Position numbers and translations under genes: made by a program
Notes under the pieces: generated by a model
The model's database searches: none
What the model was told of the DNA's origin: nothing
What the model saw: the letters and a program-made list of their open reading frames with translations, nothing else
Assembly (NCBI RefSeq): GCF_014596445.1
Contig: NZ_MECL01000211.1
Coordinates: 1-64,000, forward strand
DNA length: 64,000 nucleotides
DNA from: Streptomyces sp. CBMA29
GTDB lineage: Bacteria > Actinomycetota > Actinomycetes > Streptomycetales > Streptomycetaceae
Direction: 5' to 3'
Shown here: positions 7,791 through 16,142 of the stretch, one piece after another
How positions within the stretch are numbered: position 1 is the first letter of the stretch
Layout: each line of letters starts with the position of its first letter

Positions 7791-9697
7791 CCACCCCCAC
7801 CGCCGCCGGCTCCGCCACTCCCCACGAACCCGCCACCGCGCCCACGCCCGTCCGCCCACGGCCTGCGCCCGAGACGACACCGGAGCCCGCGCCCGCCGCC
7901 GAACCCCTGCCCGGACGCACGGCCGACGCCGAGCCCGCGGCTACAGCTACGGCTACGCCCGGCACCCCCGTCGCGCGCGAAGCTGCGCCCGCGCCAGCAC
8001 AGACACCGCAGACGCCCACCGGCAGCACGGACGGCAACCCAGGCGCCGACATCGGCGCACCAGCCGCCCGCGAGACCTCGCCCGCCTCGGCGGAGGCACC
8101 GCAGACGCCCACCGGCAGCACGGACAGCGGCGCGGCCACACGCGTATCCGAGCCACGCACCACACCTGACACCCAGGTCGCGCGCGAAGCTGCGCCCGCG
8201 CCAGCACAGACACCGCAGACGCCCACCCGCAGCACGGATGGCAACCCAGGCGCCGACATCGGCGCACCGGCCGGGCGCGAGACCTCGCCCGCCTCGGCGG
8301 AGGCACCGCAGACGCCCACCGGCAGCACGGACGGCGGCGCGGCCACACGCGTATCCGAGCCACGCACCACACCTGACACCCAGCTCGCGCGCGAAGCCGC
8401 GGCAGCGCCAGCACAGGCAACCACCGGCGGCACAGGCCGCGGCTCGGCCGGACGCGTATCCGAGCCACGCACCGCCCCGGGCGCCGGCGTCGGCGCCCAG
8501 GCCGCCCGCGAGACCTCGCCCGCGTCGGCGGAGGCACCGTGGGCAGCCGACGACCGCGCGGCCGGGGACGGGCTCAGGGTCGAGGTCTGGCGGGATGCCG
8601 AGGAGTTCGGGGGGATGGCCGCGCAGTGGGGGCGGTTGTACGGGCGGTGCGGGGCGGCGACGCCGTTCCAGAGTCACGCGTGGCTGTATTCGTGGTGGCT
8701 GTCGTACGGCAGGCGCGGGCGGCTGCGGGTCGTGGTGGTGCGGCGGGGCGGGGAGTTGGTCGCGGCGGCGCCGTTGATGGTGACGTACCGGCCGGTGCCG
8801 GTGCTGGTGGCGCTCGGCGGGGCGATCACGGACTACGCGGACGTGCTGGTGGACGACGCGGATCCGGCGTACGCGACGGCGTTGACCGGGGCGCTGCGGC
8901 GGTTGGCGCGGACGGCCGTGATCGACCTGCGCGAGGTGCGGCCCGGCGCGGCGGCCGAGCGGGTGTACGGCGCGTGGCGCGGTCCGCGCAAGGACCTGGA
9001 GGACTCGGTCTGCCTGGAGCTGCCGGGCCTGCCGATGGACGGGCTGATCGCGAGGGTCGGCAGCTCGCGCGGCCAGCGCATCCGCTCGCAGTTGCGCAAG
9101 CTGGACGCGGCGGGCGTCGAGGAACGCGCGGTGCCCGCGCACGACGTGGCGCCCGCCGTCGAGACGATGCTGCGGCTGCACCTGCTCCAGTGGCAGGGCC
9201 GCGGGGTCACCCCGGAGCACGTACGCCCGCGCTTCGCCGAGCACCTGACCCGCGCCGCGCGGCTGATGGTGGCGAGCGGCGACGCGGCGATCACCGAGTT
9301 CAGCCTCGGCGGCGAGGTGGTGGCCGCGAATCTCACCGTGCTCTGCCCGAGCCTGGCGGGCGGCTACCTCTACGGCGCCCACCCCGGCCTGCGCGCCGCC
9401 AAGGTCGACGTCACGACACTGCTGATGCGACACGGCGTCCGGCAGACCCAGGACGGCGGCCGGGCCGCCCTCAGCCTGCTGCGCGGCGCGGAGCCGCACA
9501 AATTCCACTGGCGCCCCGACCACCTCGCCAACCGTCGCCTGCTGCTGACCACCCGCCCGCTGGCCGTCGTCCTCCACACCCGCGTCGCCCTGGCCGCCGC
9601 CCGCACCCGTCTCACCGCGACCGCCAAGCGCCGCCTGCCGGTGCTGCGCGCCTGGCGGGCCGGACTGAACGACCGGCTCGCCAGGCGCGGCGACTAG
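7787..9697 (+). CDS. BcsL/FemAB-like GNAT acyltransferase with repeat-rich N-terminus
   Basis: A 636-residue protein. The last ~370 residues (from about 265) form a GNAT domain of the BioF2-like/Acetyltransf_6 type often found in polysaccharide clusters: TPFQSHAWLYSWWLSYG, LVAAAPLMV, the RGQRIRSQLRKL helix and GGYLYGAHPGLRAAKVDVTT. It probably acylates the sugar polymer or its precursor. The first ~260 residues are Pro/Ala/Thr-rich and contain two copies plus part of a third of a 69-residue (207-bp) repeat starting at VAREAAPAPAQTPQTPTGST. The ATG overlaps the previous stop. Its TAG shares a CTAG with the stop of the convergent hydrolase. Confidence 0.78.
   Translation: MTTPTAAGSATPHEPATAPTPVRPRPAPETTPEPAPAAEPLPGRTADAEPAATATATPGTPVAREAAPAPAQTPQTPTGSTDGNPGADIGAPAARETSPASAEAPQTPTGSTDSGAATRVSEPRTTPDTQVAREAAPAPAQTPQTPTRSTDGNPGADIGAPAGRETSPASAEAPQTPTGSTDGGAATRVSEPRTTPDTQLAREAAAAPAQATTGGTGRGSAGRVSEPRTAPGAGVGAQAARETSPASAEAPWAADDRAAGDGLRVEVWRDAEEFGGMAAQWGRLYGRCGAATPFQSHAWLYSWWLSYGRRGRLRVVVVRRGGELVAAAPLMVTYRPVPVLVALGGAITDYADVLVDDADPAYATALTGALRRLARTAVIDLREVRPGAAAERVYGAWRGPRKDLEDSVCLELPGLPMDGLIARVGSSRGQRIRSQLRKLDAAGVEERAVPAHDVAPAVETMLRLHLLQWQGRGVTPEHVRPRFAEHLTRAARLMVASGDAAITEFSLGGEVVAANLTVLCPSLAGGYLYGAHPGLRAAKVDVTTLLMRHGVRQTQDGGRAALSLLRGAEPHKFHWRPDHLANRRLLLTTRPLAVVLHTRVALAAARTRLTATAKRRLPVLRAWRAGLNDRLARRGD
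7970..8530 (+). repeat. 207-bp in-frame tandem repeat in the GNAT gene
   Basis: Two nearly identical 207-bp units begin near 7970 and 8177, and a partial third begins near 8384. Inside each unit there is a shorter internal duplication based on ACACCGCAGACGCCCACC. The unit length is a multiple of three, so copy-number change would lengthen or shorten the N-terminal linker without breaking the frame. Confidence 0.85.
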
Positions 9698-11568
9698 GAC
9701 GTGGCCGTCGGCGGCAACGTCGGTGTCGGTGTCGTCGGCACGGTCGGTGTCGGCGACTCAGGCATCGGCACGGTCGGAGTCGGTGACTCAGGCGTCGGCA
9801 CGGTCGGAGTCGGCGTCGCCGTCTGCTCGCCCGGCGCCTTCGGTTGCAGCTTGATACAGACCTGACCGCTGGCGTACTGCTTCTGCATCTCCTCGCTGAG
9901 CTGGAGCGGCAGGCACGCCTCCACCACGGGCGGCAGCGGCGAGGGCCCGGCCTGCGGTACGGGCGTCGGGCCCGGCGTGATGGCCGGAAGCGTCGGTACG
10001 GCCACGGGAGTGAGCGCCGGGGTCGGCGTCACGGGCGGCAGCACGCTGGGCGTCGGGCTCGCGCTCGGGCTGACCGCCGGGCTCGGCGACAACTCGGGGG
10101 ACGGCGACACCGAGGGCGTCGTCGGCGCTGTCGGAGTCGGGCTCGGCGACAGCGACGGCTCCGGGGTGAGCGTGCCGCTCGGCGTCGGCGTCGGCGTCAC
10201 CGTGGGCGTATCCGTGGGCGTCGGGGTCTCCGTCGGCGTCGCGGACGGGCTGACCGAGGGGGTCGGCGTGTCCGTGGGTGTCGCCGTCACCGTGGGCGTA
10301 TCCGTAGGCGTCGGAGTGCCGGACGGCGTATCGGTGGGAGTCGGCGTGACGGTCGGCGTCGGGGTCTCCGTCGGCGTCGGAGTCGGCGTAGGCGTCGGCG
10401 TCTCCGAAGGCGTCGGCGCCGGCTTCAGGTCGAACAGCGCGTTGCGATACACCTTCGAGGACTTCGGGTTCTCCGTGCACTGCCACACGCCGTGCGGGCA
10501 GTAGTCGGTGATGGTCTGGTACACCGGCTGGTGGTCGTTGATCCACTGGAGCATCTGCCGCATGTAGTCGGGGTTGTCGCCGTTCCTGAACAGGCCCCAC
10601 TCCGGGTACGAGATCTCCTTGCCGTGCCGGTCGGCGAAGTCGACCTGGGCCTGGAGCCCGTACGCCTCGTTGACCTGGTCGTAGAAGGTCTCGCCGGGGG
10701 GCTGGTCGTAGGAGTCCATGCCGACGATGTCGACGGTGGCGTCACCGGGGTAGCACTCGGTCCAGCCGATGGCGTCCTGGCCGCGGTTGGGGGTGAAGTC
10801 GAAGCGGAAGCGCTGGCCGGGCACGGCGCGCATGGCCTTGACGATCCGGTTCCAGTACGTCTTCCAGCCGGACGGGTCGGGGCCGCAGCGGTGGGTGTAC
10901 GTGGTGCCGTTCATCTCCCAGCCGAGGACGATCACGGTGTCGGGCACGCCGAGGTCGACCAGCCGGTGGGCGAGCCGGGTGAAGTGGCCGTCGAAGTCGC
11001 CGCGCGCGCCCTCCTGGATCAGCTCGCGTACGTCGCGGTCGGGGACGCGGTCCTCGTTGTGCTCCTGCATCGGCACGTTGAGGACGAAGAGCCGGTCGGG
11101 CTTCGCGCGTTTCCAGGTGGCCCACGGCTGGAGCAGCCCGCCGCTGCCCTCGATGCCGGACCAGTCGTCGCCGGGCAGATACGTATGGCCGACCGTCGCC
11201 TCCGTACCGCCGAGCCAGGACTCCAGGGCGCCGATCCGTGCCACGCCCTCGGCGCCGGAGTCGGTGAAGGCACCCATGGGAGCGTACGAGGCGCGCGGCG
11301 GGGGCGTGGGCGTACCCCCGGAAGCACCGGCAGAACCGCCCGAGCCGTTCGGACCATTCGAGCCGTTCGAGCCGTTCGGACCGTCCGCGCCGCCCGGCCC
11401 CGCGGCGCCCTCCGCGCCGACGGCTCCGGCGAGCGCGGTGACGAGGCGGCGGCCCGCGCCCGGCGGGTCACTCGCGACGCCGGACAGTCCGGACAGTCCG
11501 GACATGATCAAGGCGGCCGACACGAATCCGACGCCCGCACCCGTCAGCCACTGGCGTCGGTTGGCCAT
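9694..11568 (-). CDS. Secreted GH26-like glycoside hydrolase with Pro/Thr tail
   Basis: A 624-residue exported hydrolase. It starts with MANRRQW and a hydrophobic stretch (twin-Arg-like RRQWLTG, residues 4-30). A Gly/Asn/Ser linker follows, then a (beta/alpha)8 domain at about 105-385 resembling beta-mannanase/GH26: VLGWEMNGTTYTH with the probable acid/base Glu, and YPEWGLFRNG with the probable nucleophile Glu. The rest is a Pro/Thr repeat region ending in a cysteine-containing segment and a second Pro/Thr tail. The start is the ATG at 11568, preceded by GAGGAGTGACC, rather than the upstream in-frame ATG. Facing the polymer operon, it may trim or degrade that exopolysaccharide (inference). 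Confidence 0.83.
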   Translation of the reverse strand: MANRRQWLTGAGVGFVSAALIMSGLSGLSGVASDPPGAGRRLVTALAGAVGAEGAAGPGGADGPNGSNGSNGPNGSGGSAGASGGTPTPPPRASYAPMGAFTDSGAEGVARIGALESWLGGTEATVGHTYLPGDDWSGIEGSGGLLQPWATWKRAKPDRLFVLNVPMQEHNEDRVPDRDVRELIQEGARGDFDGHFTRLAHRLVDLGVPDTVIVLGWEMNGTTYTHRCGPDPSGWKTYWNRIVKAMRAVPGQRFRFDFTPNRGQDAIGWTECYPGDATVDIVGMDSYDQPPGETFYDQVNEAYGLQAQVDFADRHGKEISYPEWGLFRNGDNPDYMRQMLQWINDHQPVYQTITDYCPHGVWQCTENPKSSKVYRNALFDLKPAPTPSETPTPTPTPTPTETPTPTVTPTPTDTPSGTPTPTDTPTVTATPTDTPTPSVSPSATPTETPTPTDTPTVTPTPTPSGTLTPEPSLSPSPTPTAPTTPSVSPSPELSPSPAVSPSASPTPSVLPPVTPTPALTPVAVPTLPAITPGPTPVPQAGPSPLPPVVEACLPLQLSEEMQKQYASGQVCIKLQPKAPGEQTATPTPTVPTPESPTPTVPMPESPTPTVPTTPTPTLPPTATS

Positions 11569-11905
11569 GGTCACTCCTCGTCCGCTGTCCGCTGTGCGTG
11601 GTGCGTGGTGCGCTGTGCGTGGTGCGGTGACCGCCGGGCAACCGCACGGAAATCGCACTCCTAACGATCAGTCATAACGTATGAGTAATAGGCACGCCCC
11701 CTGACGTAGACCAAAAGCGGTTCCCCCGACAGTTCCTACCCGGGCTCAAACAACCTGGCGGTCCGTCAATACCGGCACCGGGCCGATCGCGATATCACTC
11801 GGGCGGATGAAATTCCTTGCATCGCCCACCGATTATCCGGGGGACTCACCCCTACGGCGGCATGATGAACCGCGGAAACGGCCGGAGGAGAGGAGTGTGT
11901 CGGAC
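11569..11905. other. Divergent intergenic region between hydrolase and melC1
   Basis: No gene is seen. The stretch near 11660-11695 is unusually AT-rich for this genome (CGATCAGTCATAACGTATGA) and is the likely promoter area of the hydrolase. The GGAGGAGAGGAG before 11897-11906 is the melC1 ribosome binding site. Confidence 0.5.
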
Positions 11906-12379
11906 ATGAGCGAAGCCATGGAGAACGACAGCGGAAGACCCTCACGGCCCCGGGTGGCGACGCGCCGTCGCTTGATCAGGCGCGGCATCACGACCGTGGC
12001 CGCCGTATCCGGGACCACCGCGGCGCTGCGTCCGATGCTGGCCGCGAGGCCGTCGGACACCGCGGTCGCCGAGCCCCCCGCCGGGTACGACAACGCCGCC
12101 GCCGGGTACGAGCCCGCTCCCGTGCCGGGCGCGGGGGCCGCCCTCTTCGACGAGGTCTACCGCGGGCGCCGCATCCAGGGGTTCAGCTCCGCGCGGGACA
12201 GCGGCGTCGACATCCGGATCGACGGGCGTCCGCTGCACGTGATGCGGCGCGTGGACGGCAGCTTCATCAGCATGGCCAACCACTACCAGCCCTTCCCCAC
12301 CGCCCTCGGCACGGCCCGCGGCGCGGTCGACGTACTCGGCCGCGCCCAGCTGTCCACGACCGCGGAGCACCACCACTGA
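11906..12379 (+). CDS. melC1: Tyrosinase cofactor / copper chaperone MelC1
   Basis: MelC1 binds apo-tyrosinase, loads its copper and carries it through the Tat pathway. The 157-residue product has a twin-arginine signal (TRRRLIRRGITT, about residues 19-30, then a hydrophobic run) and the MelC1 domain from about residue 85: FDEVYRGRRIQGFSSARDSG, then HVMRRVDGSFISMANHYQPF and ARGAVDVLGRA. It ends in three histidines. The ATG at 11906 sits ten bases after AGGAG; a GTG at 11897 in the same frame is an alternative. melC2 follows after 128 bases. Confidence 0.9.
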   Translation: MSEAMENDSGRPSRPRVATRRRLIRRGITTVAAVSGTTAALRPMLAARPSDTAVAEPPAGYDNAAAGYEPAPVPGAGAALFDEVYRGRRIQGFSSARDSGVDIRIDGRPLHVMRRVDGSFISMANHYQPFPTALGTARGAVDVLGRAQLSTTAEHHH

Positions 12380-12507
12380 GCGCCACCGCTGAGCGCCGTC
12401 CACGGGCGTCGGCACCGAGCGCCACCACCGAGCGCCACCACTGAGCGCGGCACCGCGCGCCACCACTGACGGCTGAGCGCCGTACGACCGCCGAGGGGTC
12501 AGTTCCT
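12380..12507 (+). repeat. Degenerate short repeats between melC1 and melC2
   Basis: The spacer is almost entirely built from variants of GAGCGCCACCACTGAGCGCC. The unit matches the last codons and stop of melC1 (GAGCACCACCACTGAGCGCC), so it looks like amplification of the gene's 3' end. No convincing ribosome binding site precedes the melC2 GTG apart from GAGGGG about nine bases upstream. Confidence 0.7.
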
Positions 12508-13377
12508 GTGTACACGCGAATGAATCAGCGGCATCTGACCAGCAGCCAACGCTCCCGGTTCGTCGAGGCCGTGCTGGAGCTCAAGCGCGTGGGCGGCTAC
12601 GACAAGTACGTCATCACGCACGGCAAGTACTTCGCCGCCGACGGCGAGAGCGGGCTGCGGGTCGCCCACATGGCGCCGACCTTCTTCCCCTGGCACCGCC
12701 GGTTCCTGCTCCAGTTCGAGGCCGATCTCCAGATGTTCGACCCGGGCGTCACCATCCCGTACTGGGACTGGACGTACGACAACGCGCAGAGCTCCTCGCT
12801 GTGGGGCCCGGACTTCATGGGCGGCAACGGCCGCGACAGCGACGGCCAGGTGATGACGGGCCCGTTCGCGTACCAGACCGGCGACTGGCCGATCAATTAC
12901 GGGGTCACGCAGGAGAAGTACCTGACCCGCAACATGGGGCGGCCCGACCGGCCGATCGTGCTGCCGACGAAGGCGGAGCTGGACAACGCGCTCGCGATGC
13001 CGGTCTACGACGTCGCGCCGTGGAACTCCGCCCCGACCACCAAGGGCTTCAGGAACAAGATCGAGGGCTGGACGGTCAGCGACACCAAGGGCGGCTACCT
13101 GCACAACCGGGTCCACCAGTGGGTCGGCGGCCACATGATCGGCGGCACCTCGCCGAACGACCCGGTGTTCTGGATGCACCACGCCTTCCTCGACCTGGTC
13201 TGGATCCGCTGGCAGCGGCTGCACCCGAAGTCCCCGTACCTGCCGTCCATGCCGCTGTCGGCCAACGACCCCGAGCACGGCCGCGTGATCAGCAGCGACG
13301 AGCTGATGCCGCCGTGGGGCGAGAAGCCGTCGGACTACTTCGACCACCGCTCGTTCTACCGGTACGAGGAGAGCTGA
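12508..13377 (+). CDS. melC2: Tyrosinase MelC2
   Basis: A type-3 copper monooxygenase that oxidises tyrosine and other phenols to quinones, giving melanin. At 289 residues it is near the usual ~275. All six copper ligands can be seen: CuA His38, His54 and His63 (THGKY, AHMAPTFFPWHRRF) and CuB His199, His203 and His225 (LHNRVHQWVGGHM, DPVFWMHHAFLD). PYWDW and PWNS motifs are intact. It has no signal peptide, in line with export in complex with MelC1. The start is a GTG at 12508. A strong hairpin downstream ends the unit. Confidence 0.94.
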   Translation: MYTRMNQRHLTSSQRSRFVEAVLELKRVGGYDKYVITHGKYFAADGESGLRVAHMAPTFFPWHRRFLLQFEADLQMFDPGVTIPYWDWTYDNAQSSSLWGPDFMGGNGRDSDGQVMTGPFAYQTGDWPINYGVTQEKYLTRNMGRPDRPIVLPTKAELDNALAMPVYDVAPWNSAPTTKGFRNKIEGWTVSDTKGGYLHNRVHQWVGGHMIGGTSPNDPVFWMHHAFLDLVWIRWQRLHPKSPYLPSMPLSANDPEHGRVISSDELMPPWGEKPSDYFDHRSFYRYEES

Positions 13378-13412
13378 CGCGCTCGCGCCGAGGGCGCTGG
13401 GCCGAGGGAAAG

Positions 13413-13450
13413 AAACGGCCTCCCGCACACAAGGTGACGGGAGGCCGTTT
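13413..13450. terminator. Bidirectional terminator between melC2 and chaplin
   Basis: A perfect 13-bp stem (AAACGGCCTCCCG with its complement) encloses a 12-base loop. It lies between two convergent stops, with A/T-rich stem ends on both sides, so it can serve both genes. Confidence 0.85.
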
Positions 13451-13469
13451 CATGTGTGGGACCGCGGAA

Positions 13470-13733
13470 TTACCACTCGCCGCCGTCGTGCCCGGAGACG
13501 TTGGCGCACTGGTTGCCGAACGCCGGGTTCAGCAGGCCGATGACGTCGACGGTGTTACCGCAGACGTTGACCGGGACGTGCACGGGCACCTGGATGAGGT
13601 TGCCGGACAGCACACCCGGCGAACCGACAGCGGCACCCTGCGCGCCGGAGTCGGCAACAGCCATACCGGCGCCGGCGGCCAGAACGGCACCCGCCGCGGC
13701 GGTGACGGCCGCCGCCTTTGCGATACGCGACAT
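13470..13733 (-). CDS. Short chaplin (ChpE/ChpH type)
   Basis: Small amyloid-forming surfactant protein that coats aerial hyphae and spores. The 87-residue precursor has a Sec signal peptide (MSRIAKAAAV start, cleavage probably near residue 27 after AVA). One chaplin domain follows with the two expected cysteines, C58 and C76, in VHVPVNVCGNTVDVIGLLNP and AFGNQCAN. It has no LAXTG sorting signal, so it belongs to the short, freely secreted class. The acidic/aromatic extension after the second cysteine (GHDGGEW) is longer than in most short chaplins. The internal ATG at 13733 is chosen because the signal peptide begins there. Confidence 0.93.
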   Translation of the reverse strand: MSRIAKAAAVTAAAGAVLAAGAGMAVADSGAQGAAVGSPGVLSGNLIQVPVHVPVNVCGNTVDVIGLLNPAFGNQCANVSGHDGGEW

Positions 13734-13856
13734 CAAGATCTCCCTGAGACGAAACCCAACCGCAAATACCTGCGGCGTTGACGCTGTGCGCAACGGGGGG
13801 AGATCACGAATAGTCACGCATGTTGGGCTGAATCGGTGACGGCGTATCACAATGGG

Positions 13857-13893
13857 CCGAAGGGGTGAGCGCTGTTCGCGCTCACCCCTTCGG
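13857..13893 (-). terminator. Terminator downstream of the Ala/Pro-rich secreted protein gene
   Basis: A perfect 15-bp stem (CCGAAGGGGTGAGCG and its complement) with a 7-base loop, placed just after the stop at 13976 on the minus strand and before the chaplin promoter region. Confidence 0.8.
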
Positions 13894-13975
13894 GTGTCAC
13901 ATCCGGCCGGAGCACGGCTCGAAGCGCCGCTCAGGACCCCTGCGAACCACGGCTCCGGCTACGCCCGGCGCTCGG

Positions 13976-14692
13976 TCAGAGCGGCAGGCCGGGGGCCGAA
14001 GGGAGGCCGCCGGGCAGCGACGGGAGGGCGGGCAGACCGGGCAGGTTCGGCGCAGGCAGGCCACCGCCGAGGACGGTGGCGACGACGACGTTGACCAGGC
14101 CGGTGACGACGGCCGTGGCGGCGGTCAGCAACCCCGCCGGGTCACCGGCCGTGGACGCCTTGACCAGGTTGTCGACTGCCGTCTGGAGCGCGGTGAGGGC
14201 GTCGGCCTTCAGGTCCCGCGTGGCGGACGGCTTGACCGACGGCTGCGTGGCGACCTTGCCCGAGGGGCTGCCGAGGCTCGGCACCGCGGGGACGGCGGGG
14301 ACGGCGGGAACAGCCGGAGCCGCGGGAGCCGCGGGGGCGGCAGGGGCGGCGGGAGCGGCGGGGACCGCCGGCGCGGCGGCCTTCGCCGCGTCGATCGCCG
14401 ACTTGGCCCCGGCGGCGTCGGCGGTGATGGTCTCGGGCTTGACGGTGCCGGGCTTGGCGAGCACGTCCTGGACCAGTTTCGTGACCGGGGTGAGCACGCC
14501 GGCCATATCTCCCAGTGACTTGGCCTGCGCGAGCAGCGCGGTCGCGTCCGGCGCTGCCGGTGCCGCCACGGTGCCCGCGGGCTTGGTGTCTGCGGGGGTG
14601 GCGGCAGCGGCGGTCGTCGTGAGCGCGCCGCCGGCGATGGTGGCGACGAGCGCGGAGGCGACGACCACGCCGGTGATCCGGTGGGTACGCAT
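13976..14692 (-). CDS. Secreted protein with Ala/Pro repeat linker, function unknown
   Basis: A 238-residue protein with a signal peptide (RTHRITGVVVASALVATIAG, cleavage near residue 30, AAA-AT). A predicted helical region follows, then a [17 protein letters not shown] linker (about residues 110-140) and a second Ala/Leu-rich helical region (ALTALQTAVDNLVKAS). It ends in a Pro/Leu/Gly tail (LPGLPALPSLPGG). No catalytic motif is visible and I do not recognise the family. Proteins of this layout in Streptomyces are usually cell-surface or wall-associated. The ATG at 14692 is the only start that keeps the signal peptide. Confidence 0.72.
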   Translation of the reverse strand: MRTHRITGVVVASALVATIAGGALTTTAAAATPADTKPAGTVAAPAAPDATALLAQAKSLGDMAGVLTPVTKLVQDVLAKPGTVKPETITADAAGAKSAIDAAKAAAPAVPAAPAAPAAPAAPAAPAVPAVPAVPAVPSLGSPSGKVATQPSVKPSATRDLKADALTALQTAVDNLVKASTAGDPAGLLTAATAVVTGLVNVVVATVLGGGLPAPNLPGLPALPSLPGGLPSAPGLPL

Positions 14693-14981
14693 GGAAAACA
14701 GTTCCCTTCGGTGGTTGAACAGCTACGCCACCACCGTGAAAAGCAGACGGTATTACCGCAACTGCTGAGAATGGCCGCCGCCCACTAGGGTGGCGGCGCG
14801 AACTGTGTGAACTGCGGATTTCCCGATTTCAACCGCTGCCGATCCACATCACCCTGATGGGCCGTTAGGGTGCGTACGCGCGGCCGACTTCTCCCCTAAC
14901 GAAGGAATCCGGGAGCCTCGGGTCGCCCGCGGAGGTGATATCCGCTCCGGCCGGGCTCCGGCGGCGGTTAGGGTCCGGCGC

Positions 14982-15485
14982 ATGAGCCAGACCAATACCG
15001 CCCTGAATTCCGCCCTCCAGCGCCGACTCGGCACCCTCGTGGTGATTCCGTGGGCCGGTGAACACCACGAGGACGGCCGCGACATGCCGTTCCTGATGGC
15101 CTATTCGCTCGGTGACGGGCCGGACGGCCCGGAGTCGGGACAGGAGGCGGCGCTGGCCGTCGCGGAGGAGGTCGGGCTGCCGGTCGGCGGCGTGATCCTC
15201 GACGTCGGGCAGGCGCCGAACGTCCCGGTGAAGGTGCTGGTCGAGGGCGGCAAGGCCGTGCTGACGATGCCTTACCTGCACGCCGCCTGCCCGGTGCCCG
15301 AGCAGTGGGTGGCCGCGGCGCAGGACCGGGGCTCGGTGTACTTCATCCTCGCCACCCGCCCGTGGCCCGAGGCGAAGCCGGGCACCCCGGTGACCGAGGA
15401 GACCCTCCAGGGCTTCGCCGGGGACACCGACGTCCTGGGCACCGCCGCACACTGCCTGGTGCCGGTGGGCACCCTCAAGAGCTAG
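14982..15485 (+). CDS. DUF5949 family protein
   Basis: A 167-residue cytoplasmic protein matching the Streptomyces DUF5949 family by recall: LGTLVVIPWAGE near the N-terminus, FLMAYSLGDG, a central VLVEGGKAVLTMPYLHAACP block and FILATRPWPEAKPGTPV. It has no signal peptide or membrane helix and no known catalytic motif. It stands alone between a divergent secreted-protein gene and a convergent small gene. The ATG at 14982 agrees with the family N-terminus. Function unknown. Confidence 0.75.
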   Translation: MSQTNTALNSALQRRLGTLVVIPWAGEHHEDGRDMPFLMAYSLGDGPDGPESGQEAALAVAEEVGLPVGGVILDVGQAPNVPVKVLVEGGKAVLTMPYLHAACPVPEQWVAAAQDRGSVYFILATRPWPEAKPGTPVTEETLQGFAGDTDVLGTAAHCLVPVGTLKS

Positions 15486-15545
15486 GCCCCCTCAAGGGCT
15501 AGGACCCCTCAAGAGCTCGCCCCCTCAACAGCTCGCTAAGCGCGC

Positions 15546-15587
15546 GGGGGCGCCCCGCGGGACCCGAGGGTCCTGCGGGGCGCCCCT
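15546..15587 (-). terminator. Strong hairpin between convergent genes
   Basis: A 19-bp GC-rich stem with one G-U pair (GGGGCGCCCCGC arm) and a tiny GAG loop. It lies between the DUF5949 stop and the stop of the small secreted-protein gene. Repeats of CCCCTCAAGAGCT-like sequence (15486-15535) precede it. Confidence 0.7.
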
Positions 15588-15615
15588 GTACGCGTACGGA
15601 GTCGGGCTCGGGCGG

Positions 15616-15888
15616 TCAGTGGACCAGGTCGTTGGCGGCGGTGACCGCGTCGGTGCCCGCCTGGGCGACGTTCTTCACGTCCTGGACCTTCTGGTCGACC
15701 TTGTAGTCGCCGAGCACGCTGGCGGTGGCGCCCTTGGCCTGCTCGCCCGCGGCGCTCGCGGTGATCGCGGTGCTGCTGAGGGTGGAGCCCAGGTCGGCGG
15801 ACTGCTCGGCGGCCATGGCGGCGGGGGCGCCCGCCGCGATCAGGAAGGAACCGGCGGCGGCGGTGGTGAGGATTCGGCTTACGTTCAT
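15616..15888 (-). CDS. Small secreted protein, function unknown
   Basis: A 90-residue precursor with a signal peptide (MNVSRILTTAAAGSFLIAAG, cleavage near AMA-AEQ). The ~60-residue mature part is Ala/Ser/Lys-rich and polar, containing STAITASAAGEQAKGATASV and DQKVQDVKNVAQAGTDAV. It has no cysteines and is probably helical. The start is the ATG at 15888 because the signal peptide begins there; the longer open frame upstream is GC-driven. No known family is recognised. Confidence 0.65.
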   Translation of the reverse strand: MNVSRILTTAAAGSFLIAAGAPAAMAAEQSADLGSTLSSTAITASAAGEQAKGATASVLGDYKVDQKVQDVKNVAQAGTDAVTAANDLVH

Positions 15889-16142
15889 GATCGATACAAC
15901 GCGCGAACCGCCCGCAGGGCACGCGGACCGTACCGGTCCGGGTCGGCACCGGGCCGCGGACCCTCCCGCCGCGAGCACCCCCGCTGTTGCACTGGCGTGA
16001 CAACGGCAGCACAGGAGACGGACGTTGCGGGAGCACTCTTTGTGTCACCGGCGAAAACAGCCGGAGCCGGCCGGAACGGCGGGAGACCGCCGCGCGCGGT
16101 CGGAGGACGCCGCACCGCATCCGTTCCTGGGGGGAACCCGAT

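Noticed and set aside
2-9697. A polyketide or peptide antibiotic cluster
   Set aside because: No PKS, NRPS or RiPP enzyme genes are seen; all genes fit surface-polysaccharide synthesis.
9977-10504. Open plus-strand frame coding Gly/Val repeats
   Set aside because: It is the complement of the Pro/Thr repeat of the secreted glycoside hydrolase; only the repeat composition makes it look protein-like.
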